Shown: one piece after another, positions 45,930 to 57,326 of the stretch
Numbering within the stretch: position 1 is the first letter of the stretch
Layout of the letters: each line of letters starts with the position of its first letter
Assembly: GCA_949361645.1 (NCBI GenBank)
Contig: OX442424.1
Span: 4,175,986-4,239,985, forward strand
Direction of reading: 5' to 3'
Origin: Spongilla lacustris
Lineage: Eukaryota > Porifera > Demospongiae > Spongillida > Spongillidae
DNA: 64,000 nt
The notes under the pieces: model-generated
What the model was told of the DNA's origin: nothing
Database searches by the model: none
Seen by the model: only the letters and a program-made list of their open reading frames with translations
Program-made: the position numbers and the translations under genes

Positions 45930-46644
45930 ATGTGGACATTGGAAACATTTATCAACAGATCCAGTATAACAACCAGTCACCATCTTGACTGAATTATTGA
46001 ACCCTGTTGTTGTACATGTCAGAGATAATCACTCTGTCACATGGATACATGAACTGATCTCTGAAGGAACTCACTTTCCTCCTGTTGTCAGCTTCTGTAT
46101 GCGATTATTATAAGAGTCAGCAATATACATAATATCTCTCTCCTATGGATATATTATATGACAAGGGCCATAGAACTGACCATCACCCCTCCCCTTGCTA
46201 CCAATCAGGTGACCATCTTGGTCAAATACATAAGTGGTCATCACCACTGCCCAAATAGATATCTCCATTCTCATGGATGGCAACACATAATGGATATTTT
46301 ACATGAATTACTTGATGGACATCATATAATGCAGTACTACCTGTGATGAGAAGCTGGTGAGGACCAGCAGTCTGAGGGGTGAGGGTGATGGTGTAAGTAC
46401 CATCCCCATGGTCCTCCACATGGGTACCTCTCTCCCTTTGATATGTCTTAGTCGGCTCCACTTTAACATTGTACCTTCTATTCATCCCGGGTACAGACTT
46501 GGAAGCAAATATGCATTCAGAAGGGGATGGGGATAGATCCACACTAAGTACTATAGTAGTGTCATACTGTTGTCTGGTGGGTCCATTCGTGGATATTCTA
46601 TACCTCATATTCACCACAATACTCCTCTTACTGATGTGCCACAC
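45930..46644 (-). pseudogene. TRIM-NHL-like fragment (filamin repeat plus NHL repeats)
   Basis: On the minus strand 46644-46222 encodes a filamin-type immunoglobulin repeat (HVEDHGDGTYTITLTPQTAG) followed by the first NHL blade (NGDIYLGSGDDHL). With frame changes, 46220-45930 continues with FDQDGHLIGSKGRGDGQF, YIADSYNNRIQKLT and SDMYNNRVQ. This is the C-terminal layout of TRIM2/TRIM3/TRIM71-type E3 ligases and RNA-binding proteins. No RING or B-box was found and frames are broken, so it is a pseudogene fragment, or an exon with several lesions. Confidence 0.8.
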
Positions 46645-46689
46645 CCTCTCACTATTTGTGCTTATATCTGTAGCCTGACGTCAAATAGC

Positions 46690-46876
46690 TGCCAGTAGGT
46701 GTGATCTAGAAATGGACAAGTCCTCCAAGATACTGAGTGAAGAAGTTAAAACTGATTGATATGCCCTCAAAGATATTCAAGAACACAGCCTTCATCAAAG
46801 GGATGTTTTCCTCTGCCCTGGAATGTGCTAAGTTTGAGGAAGCAGCTGTGCGTACCATCAGCGGCATCAGGCTAGG
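46690..46876 (+). pseudogene. BMS1 ribosome-biogenesis GTPase, exon fragment
   Basis: Encodes LEMDKSSKIL, then after a 2-base frame disruption KKLKLIDMPSKIFKNTAFIK, GMFSSALECAKFEEAAVRTI and SGIR. This is the highly conserved C-terminal block of BMS1, which binds and hydrolyses GTP during 40S subunit assembly in the nucleolus. It stops abruptly at about 46872, where the R2-like LINE on the opposite strand begins. It is a broken exon or processed copy, not a working gene here. Confidence 0.78.
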
Positions 46877-49829
46877 AGTTTATGGTCACCTCTGAGTACT
46901 TCTGGAGCAGTTGCAGTCTCAGAGGCTCATACTTTGTCACTTTGTGGGCTGCCACATCGTCCAGAGCCGTTGGTGACCCCTCGAATGGACAGGAGACCTC
47001 CACCAGTGTCACTTTTGTTCCACATGCATGGGAGATAATGGTCAGGTCCGGTCTGTTGTCTTCATTTTGGTCCCCAGGAACTCTGGCACTGCCCTCACAA
47101 CCCTCTCCAAAATGGCGTTGTGCCTCTCCCGTGCCATGCCCAAGTTGTAGTGGCAATGGTTGAGGACGTGTGCCAGCATCTCCGGGGCCCTCCCGCAGGT
47201 CCGGCACTGCGTGGTGGTAACTGGCCGATGATACCGGGCCTGTATCGTGCGGATAGGGAGGAGGTTCAGCCTCACCCGATGTATGAACCTATACTGGGGG
47301 AAGGAGAGGAAGGCCCCAGTATAGGTGAAGAAAGTGGAGTCCGGATGGAGTGAGACGGAATCAAAAGCCCTCCCCTGATCGGCTGACCTCATCAGTTCCC
47401 CCAGATGGCGAGTATGAATGTCTTCACGAAGCACTTGGGATGCATCCTTGCGCTTGTGCCATGCAAGGTGATGGCGCTCTGTGTGGAGCATGGCAGAGTC
47501 CTGTGTCAACTCTATGGTGGCACCTGTGATGGCTAGACTGGACCTCGCCGCTGTCCACAAACTTTGCAGATCACCTGCACATCCCTTACCAGGTACAGCA
47601 GTGCTGTTAAGGAACTCTGCCATGTCCTCTGGTTTGGACAGGTCCAGATGGGGGGCACGCTTGGCCACGGTCTCCGAAAGCTGGTGCAGGGCCACATCCC
47701 TGATGCACGGATCCCTCGTGTCGGCCAAAAACGTAAAAACTTGGGCTGCACGTGCCACATGGGACTCGGCCTCCACGCTGGGTACGCTCATACCCCCAGA
47801 GCCTGCAAAAGGTAAATGTACTTGGTGCAGGTCCAGACAGGTAGGTGCAAGCCACGCTTGATAATGGCACGGAGTGATGTGTCAAGCTTCTTACACCACG
47901 TGGATCCCGGGAATACCACCTTGAGGGCAAATGTGACCCGCGGGAAGAGGAAGCGTCGAAACGCGTCAAGTTTTTGCCACTCAGCCAACTCTGAAGTGAA
48001 GACAGTCTTGCAATCACGCAACAAGGAGTCCCTGATGTCATTCAGGACATTGGCCGGTGTCCTATAGGCTCCAATGGGGCACCCCAAATACCTTTACCTC
48101 TCATTCCACGAGAGTGCTGGGATGGACTCAGCACCCAAGAGAGGAGAGAACAGATGGTTGACATGTATCAGGGGTGTCTCATTGACCAGGCACAGGGAGC
48201 CACATTTCCTGGCGTTGAAAACAAATCCAGCCCACTCAGCAAATTCGCAGCACTGGTCCAGAAGTCCCTGAAGCTCCGTCTTGGTGGAGGCTACTACACA
48301 TATGTCATCCACATATGCCAGGGAGTTGACAGTGTGGCCTGTGAATGCGTATCCCGCCTTGTTGGTAGCCAAATGTTTCAGCATTCCCTCAAGGACAATG
48401 TTGAAAAGGATGGGACTTAAGGGACACCCCTGTTTCACTCCATGGTTCTGGGGTATGTTGGCCGTGTACGATTCCCTCCCGGTACGTACAGCGCTGGTGG
48501 AGTGAGAGTAAATGTCCTTTACTGTGTCTAACACTGATCCTCCCAGGACCCATCCATTTCATCATAGAGAGCATCAGTTGATGGGACACGGAGGGGAATT
48601 GATCCTGCAGATGTTCTACATGGTGGCCAGGATCAACCCTTGAGGGTCCACCCACCTCCAGTTGGCATACGTGAGGCCCTCGACCCCTGGGGCAGATCTC
48701 TTCGCCCTCCTAAATTGGGTGACCACCTCCTCTGGGGTAAATGGTTCCTGGAGGACATCACCCTCTGCACTTACTCCTGCCCCCTGAGTGTCATCTGGAC
48801 GTCGATGGGGGAACAGCCAGGTAGGTGGAGGACCAAATGGAGGAGACTCTGCGTACGCAGCCGTGAAGTGTTCCACAAGGTCAGACTCTGCATTCTTACA
48901 GTACACTGGAGGGCCATCCTCCAGCAGGCACCGCATGCATGCACCAGAGTTGGCCCAGTAGAGCTTCTGTAAGAACCTCGCCCAGGTCGCCTGCCGGGCT
49001 CGGCCCGAGGCCCTGTTGTTCATCGAGGTCTGACCCTGTTCCTCTGTCGTCTGGGAAGGGTCGGCTGGAAGCTCTGCTGCAGGAGATGGAGAACGTGCGT
49101 CCTGTTCTCGTCTCCTCCTTCGACGTGCCCATTGAGACATGGGATTGGGAGGGCGACGACGACGCTGGGCCGTCACCACTTCCTTGATGGCAGTGGACCA
49201 CCGATTCAGGACCTCTTCAAAGGCTACCAATTCAAAGTCCCCTAGTCGTCTCCCTGTGAAGGGAGTGAGCTCCTGGTATATGGGCTGACGCAGGGTCTCG
49301 TCCATGTTCTCAGGGTCGATGGAGATCCTGGTCAGTGGGCCAGGGACCCTGGCTGGGGGTGAGAGTGGTCCAGGAGATGATGGTGGTGTTGGGTGGACGG
49401 GTTTGACCATGGTTGGCGACAGGGGCAGCGGCTGGTTGCCATGTCCACCCCTGGACTATGGTGCTGCCTTTCGGAGACCGCAGCCGGAAGTGGGGTGCGC
49501 TGGGGTGAAGGTGGTGGTGTGGGAGGGGGGAAGATGTCTGGAGCAACCCCTCCTCTCAGAGGTTGTGGCACCTGGTCAAGTCGCCTGGTCCTCATGGATA
49601 CCCAATGTGTGCCTGGGACGAATGGCTGTGCGTTGAGGAGTGACCGGAAGGTGGAGGGTGGTGACACCGGTGTCTCCTCTGGAGAAGTAGTGGCAGGATG
49701 GCTACTAGATTGTTGTGGCTGGAGCTGTGTTGGTGGTGCCTCCTCTAGAGAGAGAGCAAGCATCGGCAGCAGTAGGTCCACCTCCCCCCCCCCCCCCCCC
49801 CCCCCCCGGACTACAGTGCCTCCTTTCGG
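46872..49829 (-). mobile_element. LINE family C, R2-like, with C-terminal nuclease
   Basis: Minus-strand non-LTR retrotransposon. 49829-49310 is a Pro/Ser-rich N-terminal region broken at a C20 run (49787-49807). 49410-48616 includes a basic region and the pre-RT motif (RRAKRSAPGVEGLTYANWRW). About 48616-48534 is a deletion/frame break in the RT fingers. 48534-48094 holds the palm (VKQGCPLSPILFNIVLEGML; active site SLAYVDDICVVA). 48087-47790 is the thumb. 47791-47042 includes a CCHC zinc motif (CRTCGRAPEMLAHVLNHC) and RPDLTII, and 47207-46872 has VTLVEVSCPFEG, so together a restriction-like endonuclease. This order is that of R2/NeSL/Utopia-type elements. It ends at a stop codon on the BMS1 junction, with no 3' untranslated region. 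Confidence 0.85.
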
Positions 49830-50039
49830 TGCTTTATCTTTCACTAACGAGCACAAGCACTTTCCTGTTAGTCTTCTGAGAGATGATTTAGAATATGTCT
49901 CTAGTAGATGGAGATGGCGTTTGATTTGCTGGATGGCCAGATGGGATACAAGCAGGAATTAGAGCACTTAGCTTCTGCACCCTAGAAACCATCAGTCTCC
50001 ACTGCTAAGGGTATACTGACACATGAGCAGCTTGTAGCT
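49830..50039. repeat. 210-bp dispersed repeat, copy 1
   Basis: Identical to 62982-63191 except for one base (a/g in 'ctctRgtagatgg'). It abuts the 5' end of the R2-like LINE. One plus-strand frame reads MAFDLLDGQMGYKQELEHLA, so it may be a fragment of an unrecognised gene. Confidence 0.9.
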
Positions 50040-50889
50040 TCATGCCTTCATCCACCCATCTAACATGTATACATTGTGTAACAGGATGTTCACAATTTAG
50101 AGATGTTTGTAGTTTCATTTGCATTTACGCTATAAAATAGAGTGGTGCACAGATTCTTAGATATTTCCTGCAATAGCTTCATGCGAATGCAGTGGAGTCC
50201 TGCTTACCTTTTCTTTAAAAAAAAAAAAAAAAGGGAAAATACAGCATTTAAACTTTTATGCAACCAGCAAATCTCTCGTTTTCCCTAACCTTTTATAGGT
50301 ATGCATTGTAATATAATCACCAAACACCAACTATTGAGGCAATATTTCTGACCAATTGCAAACGCTGTATGACGACTGACTTACTTGTGAGGGTGTGCAC
50401 GCAGAAAACTTCTTATGGACGTGTATTAGTAAATAATGACTGCATCTAAAAGGAATAACACAACTCGCGCACAGGATATGAATACGAGAATGTCACATAC
50501 CGGTTTGAATTGAGCATGTCACACAAAGCAAGTACCGATGTATACATATGTGTGCCCTGATGGTTGCCCATGTACAATATATAATAAGTGCTCACCATAA
50601 TAACAGGATCAATAAAACTCACTATTTTTGATTGTCAAAGGTACAGACACAGGAAACATGTTTAAAAACCATAGAAACAAAACAAACATGCAAACAAAAA
50701 CACATTCATTGTTGAATTCAGATTAATGATGTAGCTATTTCAGGGCAAGACTTTTGCACATGAACGTACAACTCTCGCACAACAGCCATCATATGGCTGT
50801 CTTTAAGTTGCGCACCTAAGTCCATGCATGCTGTACAAATGTGGTAGGATTTGCTGTAGTAGCTCTAATGTATCAGCTGTTCCTTGCAT
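50040..50889. other. no gene recognised
   Basis: AT-rich sequence with a poly-A run at about 50217-50232. Nothing was assigned. Confidence 0.5.
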
Positions 50890-51712
50890 TTCCATTGGAT
50901 TCTCTACTTTCCTCATCCACTTCTTCAACTCCTGTAATCACAGCTACTTCTTCAAGCTGAAGCCATTTGCTCAACATGGCTGGCACATTGTGCACTGATG
51001 ACACAAGCTCTTCCAGGCAATTGAAATTCAGCATACTAACAAGTATTTAAGGTAAAGCTGACAGCTTACTACACATGATAGGCGCATAACACATCGTCGA
51101 TAGCATCTTGCCAGTTAGTTGTGTGAGGTATCTCCTTCAACAGCATGTATGCAGATGCCATAACAATAGAAAAATATTTTCCACTTGCATCCACTTTCTT
51201 GCACTGGATCTGCTCAACAACTACACCTATTGTGGGCTGAGTTCCTGTCAACAGGGCAACATGCAACAGCATCTTGATGTTGCTGGCTGATTTCATGCTT
51301 TTCAGCTTTCTGTTGCACATTGTCTATCTTCAGCATTGGTTTCTGTACTCAACTGCCTTAGGATGAAGGATGCAGCAACAGCAGTCCTCTTGCATGTGCA
51401 TCAATGCAAGAAGTACAAAGATATCCATCCGCCTGTGTTTAGATCCTTTTTCAGCCATGTATGTTGACTGGCAACTGGGATAAACTTTTTCTTCTTTGCT
51501 GGAAGCTGCAATCGATGCTGCTCTATCACATCAAAGTTGTTCTGTGACGGTTCAGCTGACAGCATTACTGAACTGCATGTACATGTACCTGCTGACTGAG
51601 TTTCTGCGTTGGGTACTTTGGTACTTCTACTTCCCCCGGTAGACGCTGCGAAAGCTTTTAGTATCAGGCTCTCACTAATTGGACGATTGCCTTGTTTATG
51701 CGAAGTGGACAT
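50890..51712 (-). pseudogene. hAT-like / ZNF862-type gene fragment
   Basis: 51712-51401 opens with ATG (MSTSHKQGNR) and ends its frame in VASQHTWLKKDLNTGG, then shifts to a zinc-finger-like YLCTSCIDA, as in the TTF zinc finger of hAT-derived proteins. 51320-51069 carries ASNIKMLLHVALLTGTQPTI and ASAYMLLKEIPHTTNWQDAI, close to the 'pHTTNf' segment of ZNF862/C17orf113-type proteins. Downstream catalytic regions are absent or unrecognisable. Confidence 0.55.
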
Positions 51713-52261
51713 GGTTTGAAGCTGATATACAAGTATAAACAGAACATGTCTGAAATGAAAGGGAAAATGTATATCAGTATCTTACCAAGGCAGAAAAAAA
51801 AAGTGAACTTCGGTGGGAATTGTCACGTGCACGTATTTCTGGTTTTATTGCAAACCATTCTAATAATTGATTCGCATATCAATTTGCGAGCGCACAGTAA
51901 CAGGTTGTTGTGAGGCAAATGGTGAGCGCAATATATAGTAGCGGTAGAGTTTCTCTGTTTCATTTCTATCATTAAAACAAATGGTTCATTATAAAACAGG
52001 GGACGACCTATGCAAATGTTGGGGATGAGTAGGGGACGACCTGGGGTTGGGTAGACCAGTATTTGCTTGCCGACAGGTTATAGCACCTAAATCAAACCAA
52101 TTAAGTTGGGATCAACCTTGATAGTATTGCCATTGCATTGGCCCTCCCTCACCAAGTGAAGGTTGAGCCAGCTGTACAAGTCATATAGCTCTCATGTCTT
52201 TGTTTTGCCAGATGTTATGGCAGGTCTGGAGGCAAACTTTGAAAAAAAAAAGTCCATGGCT
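51713..52261. other. no gene recognised
   Basis: AT-rich upstream region, no motif. The open frame crossing into 52262 is LINE sequence. Confidence 0.45.
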
Positions 52262-53055
52262 TCCTTTCCTCAAGCAGCATAGGGCTATCAGATGGTGTTT
52301 AGGCCTCAACACATCAACCGCTTCTTCTTGCCCCTTCTGCCCTGGAGCTGTACTTGATCCTCTTGGTCACCATGCAACCTCATGCCGGCATGGTGGAGAT
52401 GTGGTCACCCGTCACAACCACCTTAGGGACACCTTTGCTGAACTCTGCCACCGAGCTCACCTGCCTGTAAGGGTTGAAGTGGGATATGGCCTATCTGGAG
52501 ATCATGTCAGCACACGTCCAGCTGATGTGTTGGTTCAGGGTTGGGATAGAGGCAAGCCAGCTGCCTTTGATATAACGGTCACTTCACCCCTCACTCCTGC
52601 CACCTTAAGAGATGCCAGTACTTCCTCAGGGGCAGCAGCCCATGCTGCAGAATGTAGAAAACATTCCACCAATGATGCCAGGTGTCAGGAGCTGGGGTGG
52701 GTGTGCATCCCACTGGCTGTGGAGACCTTTGGGCATTGGGGAAAGGAGGCCCAAATTGTGTTCTCACGCCTAGCATCTTTACTGTCCATCCACCAAGGTC
52801 GCCCCAAATCTGTTGCCCTGTTTGACATCTACAGCAGAATGAACATGTGCCTGGTCAGATCAGTATCCAGGGCCATCATGGGCAGAGTGGTAGTTCTTTA
52901 GGACATTTATGTGTAGTATAGTGTAGTGTAGTGTAGTGTAGCCTGAGTTAGTTTTTTGTACTTGTGAGTTGTATACGTAATGTTATATTTCCTAATAATA
53001 ATAATAATAATGTATATTTGACAGTTTTAATAATAATAATAATAATAATAATAAA
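52262..53055 (+). pseudogene. LINE family B copy, 5'-truncated, zinc motif and nuclease
   Basis: An uninterrupted frame to the stop at 52901. It has the zinc motif CPFCPGAVLDPLGHHATSC, then GGDVVTRHNHLRD, RPADVLVQGWDRGKPAAFDI and TVTSPL (the proposed restriction-like nuclease core), ELGWVCIPLAVETFG and the C-terminal VALFDIYSRMNM..VRSVSRAIM. It is followed by an untranslated region with GTGTA repeats and AATAAT runs at 52997-53055. RT is missing, so this is a typical 5' truncation. Confidence 0.85.
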
Positions 53056-53249
53056 GTGATGTAGGGTAGATATATAGTTAGCATTTTGTGTACATTGTGT
53101 TTAGTCTAGTTGTATATGTTTATATATCAGTGTATTTGTGCATGCCCATTTATCCTGTATATCTATGTAATGCAATAATGTAAAAAATAAAATAAAAATA
53201 AAAATAAAAAATAATAATAATAATAATAATTATTATTATTATTATTATC

Positions 53250-54012
53250 CCTTCTACGAGGTTGAAAATGCACCTTGAATCAGCAGAGTTCCAAATGGCC
53301 ATTAGGTGGTGGCTCGGTCTCAAAACTTCAGACGCCTCTCCCTGCCCCTTCTGCCCTGATCTGGTTCTTGATCCTCTGGGTCACCACGCGACTTCTTGCA
53401 GGCATGGGGGAGATGTGGTGATCAGACACAACCACCTTCGTGACATCGTTGCTGACTTCTGTCACCAAGCCCACCTCTCAGTAAGAGTGGAAGCTGGGTA
53501 TGGGCTCTCTAGTGACCACTCTAACACTCGCCCAGCGGATGTCCTGGTTCAGGGTTGGGACAGAGGATCTCCTGCTGCCCTGGACATCACTGTAACATCT
53601 CCCCTCACCCCTGCCACCTTGAGAGACGCCAGTTCCACTGCTGGGGCAGCAGCCTATGCTGCAGAATGCAGGAAACACACTGCAAATGATGCCAAGTGCC
53701 AGGAGCTGGGCTGGGCTTGCATCCCCCTAGCAGTGGAGACCTTTGGTAACTGGGGTGTGGAAGCTCAGGGTGTCTTTTCCCGCCTCGCTTCTGCACTCGG
53801 GATGCACCAAGGAACTTCAAAGTCTTGGGCCCTCCACACCATCTACAGCCGCCTTAATATGTCCCTGGTGCGTTCAGTGGCTAGATCCATTCTAGGTAGA
53901 AGCTATGTAGTTTAGAACATCTATAGGTGTTTTTTGTGGACAATACTAATAATATTTCTGTATGAGCATTCATTCCATTCGTGTATTGTCTTGTTTAATA
54001 ATAATAATAATT
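53250..54012 (+). pseudogene. LINE family B copy, 5'-truncated, starts at a TAA/TTA tract
   Basis: Begins directly after a (TAA)n(TTA)n run at 53213-53249. The frame is uninterrupted to 53915: MAIRWWLGLKTSDASPCPFC, GGDVVIRHNHLRD, RPADVLVQGWDRGSPAALDI, ELGWACIPLAVETFG and SILGRS. Its 3' region contains the 58-bp repeat shared with 21904-21961 and ends in TAA repeats at 53996-54012. Confidence 0.85.
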
Positions 54013-54835
54013 TATTAATATTTAATCTTTTGAAAAGGATAATTGCTACTGATAGTCCCTAATGGAGCTTGAGGTGCAGGTACAGGATGGTTGCGGCGTT
54101 GACAAATGTCACATCTTTGTACAGCATCACGAATTTCTTGCTCATAACCAGGCCAGAAAAACCGTTCTTTTACCTTCTCAAGTGTTTTGTGCACACCCTG
54201 GTGTCCAGACTTTATGTGAAGCTCTTCAAAGATGTATGATCGTAGTCCCTTTGGTATGACAACCTGAGTTCTGGGGTTCTGACTATTTCTATTCTGCCGA
54301 CATAGAATACCATCAATGACCACATACTTGCTCCAACGTTCCGTCTCTGGAGGTAACCGCTTCCCATCTTTTATTGATAGCAAGATATTCTTTGTGAAAG
54401 GATCTTCATTTTGTTCGCATTTTAGTAAGTCTGGGTCACCTAGATGCGTAGTTACACCCATCACTGTCTGTGCTATAGTGGTTGGTGATTCCAGAGTGTC
54501 ACATTGGCGTCTTGACATTCCATCCGCGTTGCCGTTGAGTTTACCTGCCCTGTACTTAACCGTCAAGTCAAACTGTTGGAGGTACAAGAGCCAACGAGTA
54601 AGCCTTCATCCAGTATCCTTCAGTCCCCTCAACGATGTTAAGGGATTGTGATCCGTGTATACTGTGAATGGTCTGCCATATAGGTAAGGGAAGAATTCCT
54701 TAATTCCAGCCACCACAGCCAAGGCCTCCCTCTCTATAGTAGAGTAATTCCGTTCAGCTTTGTTCAGCTGTCGGCTCCAAAAAGCAACGACTCTTTCCAC
54801 ACCTTCCACCTCCTGACTTAGTACAGCTCCTAACG
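54013..54835 (-). pseudogene. Ty3/gypsy fragment: RNase H and integrase zinc region
   Basis: Minus strand. 54835-54606 is RNase H (LALGAVLSQEVEGVERVVAF, ERNYSTIEREALAVV, FTVYTDHNPL), and 54587-54015 covers the tether (VKYRAGKLNGNADGMSR) and the integrase HHCC domain (HIKSGHQGVHKTLEKVKERF, CDICQRRNH). One TGA at about 54601 interrupts an otherwise single frame. Truncated at both ends, it is wedged between two family B LINE copies and shares a few bases with the LINE at its right junction. Confidence 0.85.
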
Positions 54836-56937
54836 CTAACCTCACAGCTCTGAATAAGTCATCACCAGGAGATATCCGCCCTATTGCAGTTGGTGAGTCT
54901 CTTCGTAGGTTGACGGCAAAATGTCTATGTGTGGCAATAAAGACAAAGGCTGCAGATTTCTTTAGTCCTTATCAGTATGGTGTTGCGTGCTCCTTTGGAG
55001 CTGAGAAAATTGCACACAGTGTAAGATCTTGTGTTGAGAAGCATTGGATGGACGAGGATTTTGGAGTCCTCAAAGTTGATATGAGGAATGCTTTTAACCT
55101 AGCTTCTCGTCAAATTCTCATATCCGAGTGTGAAAAGCATTTTCCGGAGTTGCTTCCATGGGTAAGTTGGTGCTACAGTAAGCACCCATTGTTGTGGCAT
55201 TCTATGGGATCTCTCACATCAGAGTCTGGAGTCCAGCAAGGCGATCCTCTGGGTCCACTCATTTTTTCCCTTGTTCTGAACATCCTAGTGCTTAAAATAG
55301 CTAAGGACATTGATTGCTCGAGCCTTTTGCTCCATGCATGGTACTTAGATGATGGGGTCCTAGCTGGTCCAAGGTCTGCTTTGCTGAGGGTTATATCACT
55401 GCTCCAACAGGATGGACCCTCTTTAGGGCTTTTCATCAATGTGGGAAAGTGTGAGATCTACAGTCGTAACCACCTTGAGGGATTTCCTGAGCAGATTGTT
55501 AAGTCAAACAAAGCATGTTTTGTAATTCTAGGAATCCCTATTGGTGATGCAGAGTTCTGTGCCTTGTTTATTTCTTCAAAGCGTGTTGAATCCAAATTCC
55601 TTCTAGATAAACTTGAGGAAGTTGGTGCAATTGACCCTCATGTGGCATTTATTCTAATTCGCCTTTGTGGTGGTTTTTGTCGCCTAAATCACATTGCTCG
55701 CGCTACCCCCCCATCCTTTTCGTTTAAGGCTTTGCAATTGTTTGATGAGGATGTTCGCCGGTGTTTCTCATCATCCACAGGCATTGATGCATCGGACGCT
55801 GCCTGGCAACAGGCCCAACTCAGCTTGAGCAGGGGTGGCCTGGGTTTAAGGTCCCTTGCCCATCATGCAAGTGCTGCCTTCATTTCTTCTTTGTCTTCCT
55901 CAGGATTAGCCCCAAACTCTTCCCAACATTTGTCTGATGCAGTGGGCATGTTTAATCAGTTAGTCCCTGCTGAGGACAGCATTAAGTTTGAGGACTTCCT
56001 GTCATCTGCTATCTCTCAGGGCAAGTTATCAGAGAAGCTCGATAACCAACTTCTCAGTTCCCTCATGGAAGCTTCTACAGTTGCAAACAAGGCTCGTTTG
56101 CTGTCCGTCTCATCACCTCATGCAGCCTCCTGGTTATCAATGCCACCATGTGAGCGCCAGGGGCTCCACCTTGAACCATCACAATTTCAAGTTGCTGTCA
56201 AGTGGTGGCTAGGTTTAGACACTTCCGGTGATGCCCAATGTGCACTGTGTCCTGAAAAAAGTCTCGATCCTCTGGGCCATCATGCCACAACATGCAAGCG
56301 TGGTGGGGATGTTGTCTATCGCCATAACAGGCTTCGGGACATTGTGGTCAAGTCCTGCCGCCGTGCCCATCTTAGTGTCCATTTAGAAGTAGGCCATAAC
56401 CTTACTCCCGACCACAGCAACACACGCCCAGCAGACATCCTCATCCCTCACTGGTGCATGGGCAAGCCTGTGGCTCTGGACCTATCCGTTACTTCTCCGC
56501 TTAACCCACTTACCCTTCTGGAAGCGGGAGTGACGGCTGGCACAGCAGCTAAGGCTACCGAGGAGAGAAAGCTTAAAGCCAACACGGGCAAGTGTGCTGT
56601 TTTGGGTTGGGTATGTGTCCCGGTTGTTGCGGAGTCTTATGGGGCATGGGGTTTGATGGCTAGGGATTTCTTTTCTACACTTGGGTCCCGTTTGGCTACA
56701 TCATTGGGAAAGTCAAAGTCAGTGGTAATCCATGAGCTATACGGGAGGTTGAGCATGAATCTTGTCAGGGCCAATGCCACCGCGATCCTGTCCAGGTCCA
56801 TACCTCCTCCTGAGCTTCAGTAGGCTAGCAACTTGTTTTGTGCATATCATGTGTCTGTGTCATGTTTGTACTGTATCAATTCAATTATATAATAATAATA
56901 ATAATTATTATTATTAATATTTAATAATAATAATAAT
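54836..56937 (+). CDS. LINE family B copy with long intact frame, N-terminus lost
   Basis: One open frame runs from the junction at about 54836 to TAG at 56823 (about 660 codons; internal ATG-like starts are later). RT motifs: RPIAVGESLRRL, VDMRNAFNLASR (Asp of motif A), GVQQGDPLGPLIFSLVLN, AWYLDDGVLAGP (YxDD). It then has GIPIGDAEFC, thumb and linker, the zinc motif CALCPEKSLDPLGHHATTC, GGDVVYRHNRLRD, RPADILIPHW, ALDLSVTSPL and the C-terminal ELYGRLSMNL...ILSR. The N-terminal Cys-rich and zinc-finger regions are missing because the 5' end is replaced by gypsy sequence. It ends in TAA/TTA repeats at 56891-56937. Catalytic residues look intact, but an unstarted frame makes expression doubtful. 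Confidence 0.88.
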
Positions 56938-56942
56938 GTATA

Positions 56943-57326
56943 ATGGCGGCGAGTAGGTCGTGTAATGATGCTGATTTGACTTTAGGATGTTCGAAGTTGA
57001 AGTCAAAGTCAAAGTGCTGCCCTTGTAACGGGAAGAACGCTCGTTGTAAGTCTTGCGTTTGCTGTAAGTTAAAACGTGCTTGTTTCAGCTGCCTTCCTAT
57101 GAAGAGCAGCTGCTGTGCCAATTCAAATCCAAGTTCGAGCTGCCCGTTAGCGAACTCTCCACCACCATCCGAACCTATTTCAGAATCAGATTCATGCCCG
57201 TTGGCTTCCATCCAACCACAAGTGAATTCACTAAATACAACGTTGCCGCGATCGATACCGCAAACAAATTCACCACCCCTCCCAGCATCCAAGAGTCGAT
57301 TTACCACCCGATGCATTGCCAGTTGA
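56943..57326 (+). CDS. LINE family B Cys-rich N-terminal frame
   Basis: 127 codons from ATG (MAASRSCNDADLTLGC), six bases after the TAA tract. Residues about 16-60 hold many cysteines in CxxC spacing (CCPCNG, CKSCVCCKLKRACFSC, SSCC), a probable zinc-binding region, followed by a Ser/Pro-rich stretch. It overlaps the next frame. Either it is a separate ORF1, or the original start of one long protein split by a frameshift near 57300. Confidence 0.7.
   Translation: MAASRSCNDADLTLGCSKLKSKSKCCPCNGKNARCKSCVCCKLKRACFSCLPMKSSCCANSNPSSSCPLANSPPPSEPISESDSCPLASIQPQVNSLNTTLPRSIPQTNSPPLPASKSRFTTRCIAS

Noticed and set aside
46761..46895. ATG-to-stop open frame of 44 codons as a small gene
   Set aside because: It is a fragment of BMS1 whose frame continues upstream, and its last codons and stop come from the adjoining LINE.
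49304..49962. Gly/Trp-rich plus-strand frame of 189 codons
   Set aside because: Antisense to the R2-like LINE N-terminal region, and open because of GC-rich codons and the C20 run.
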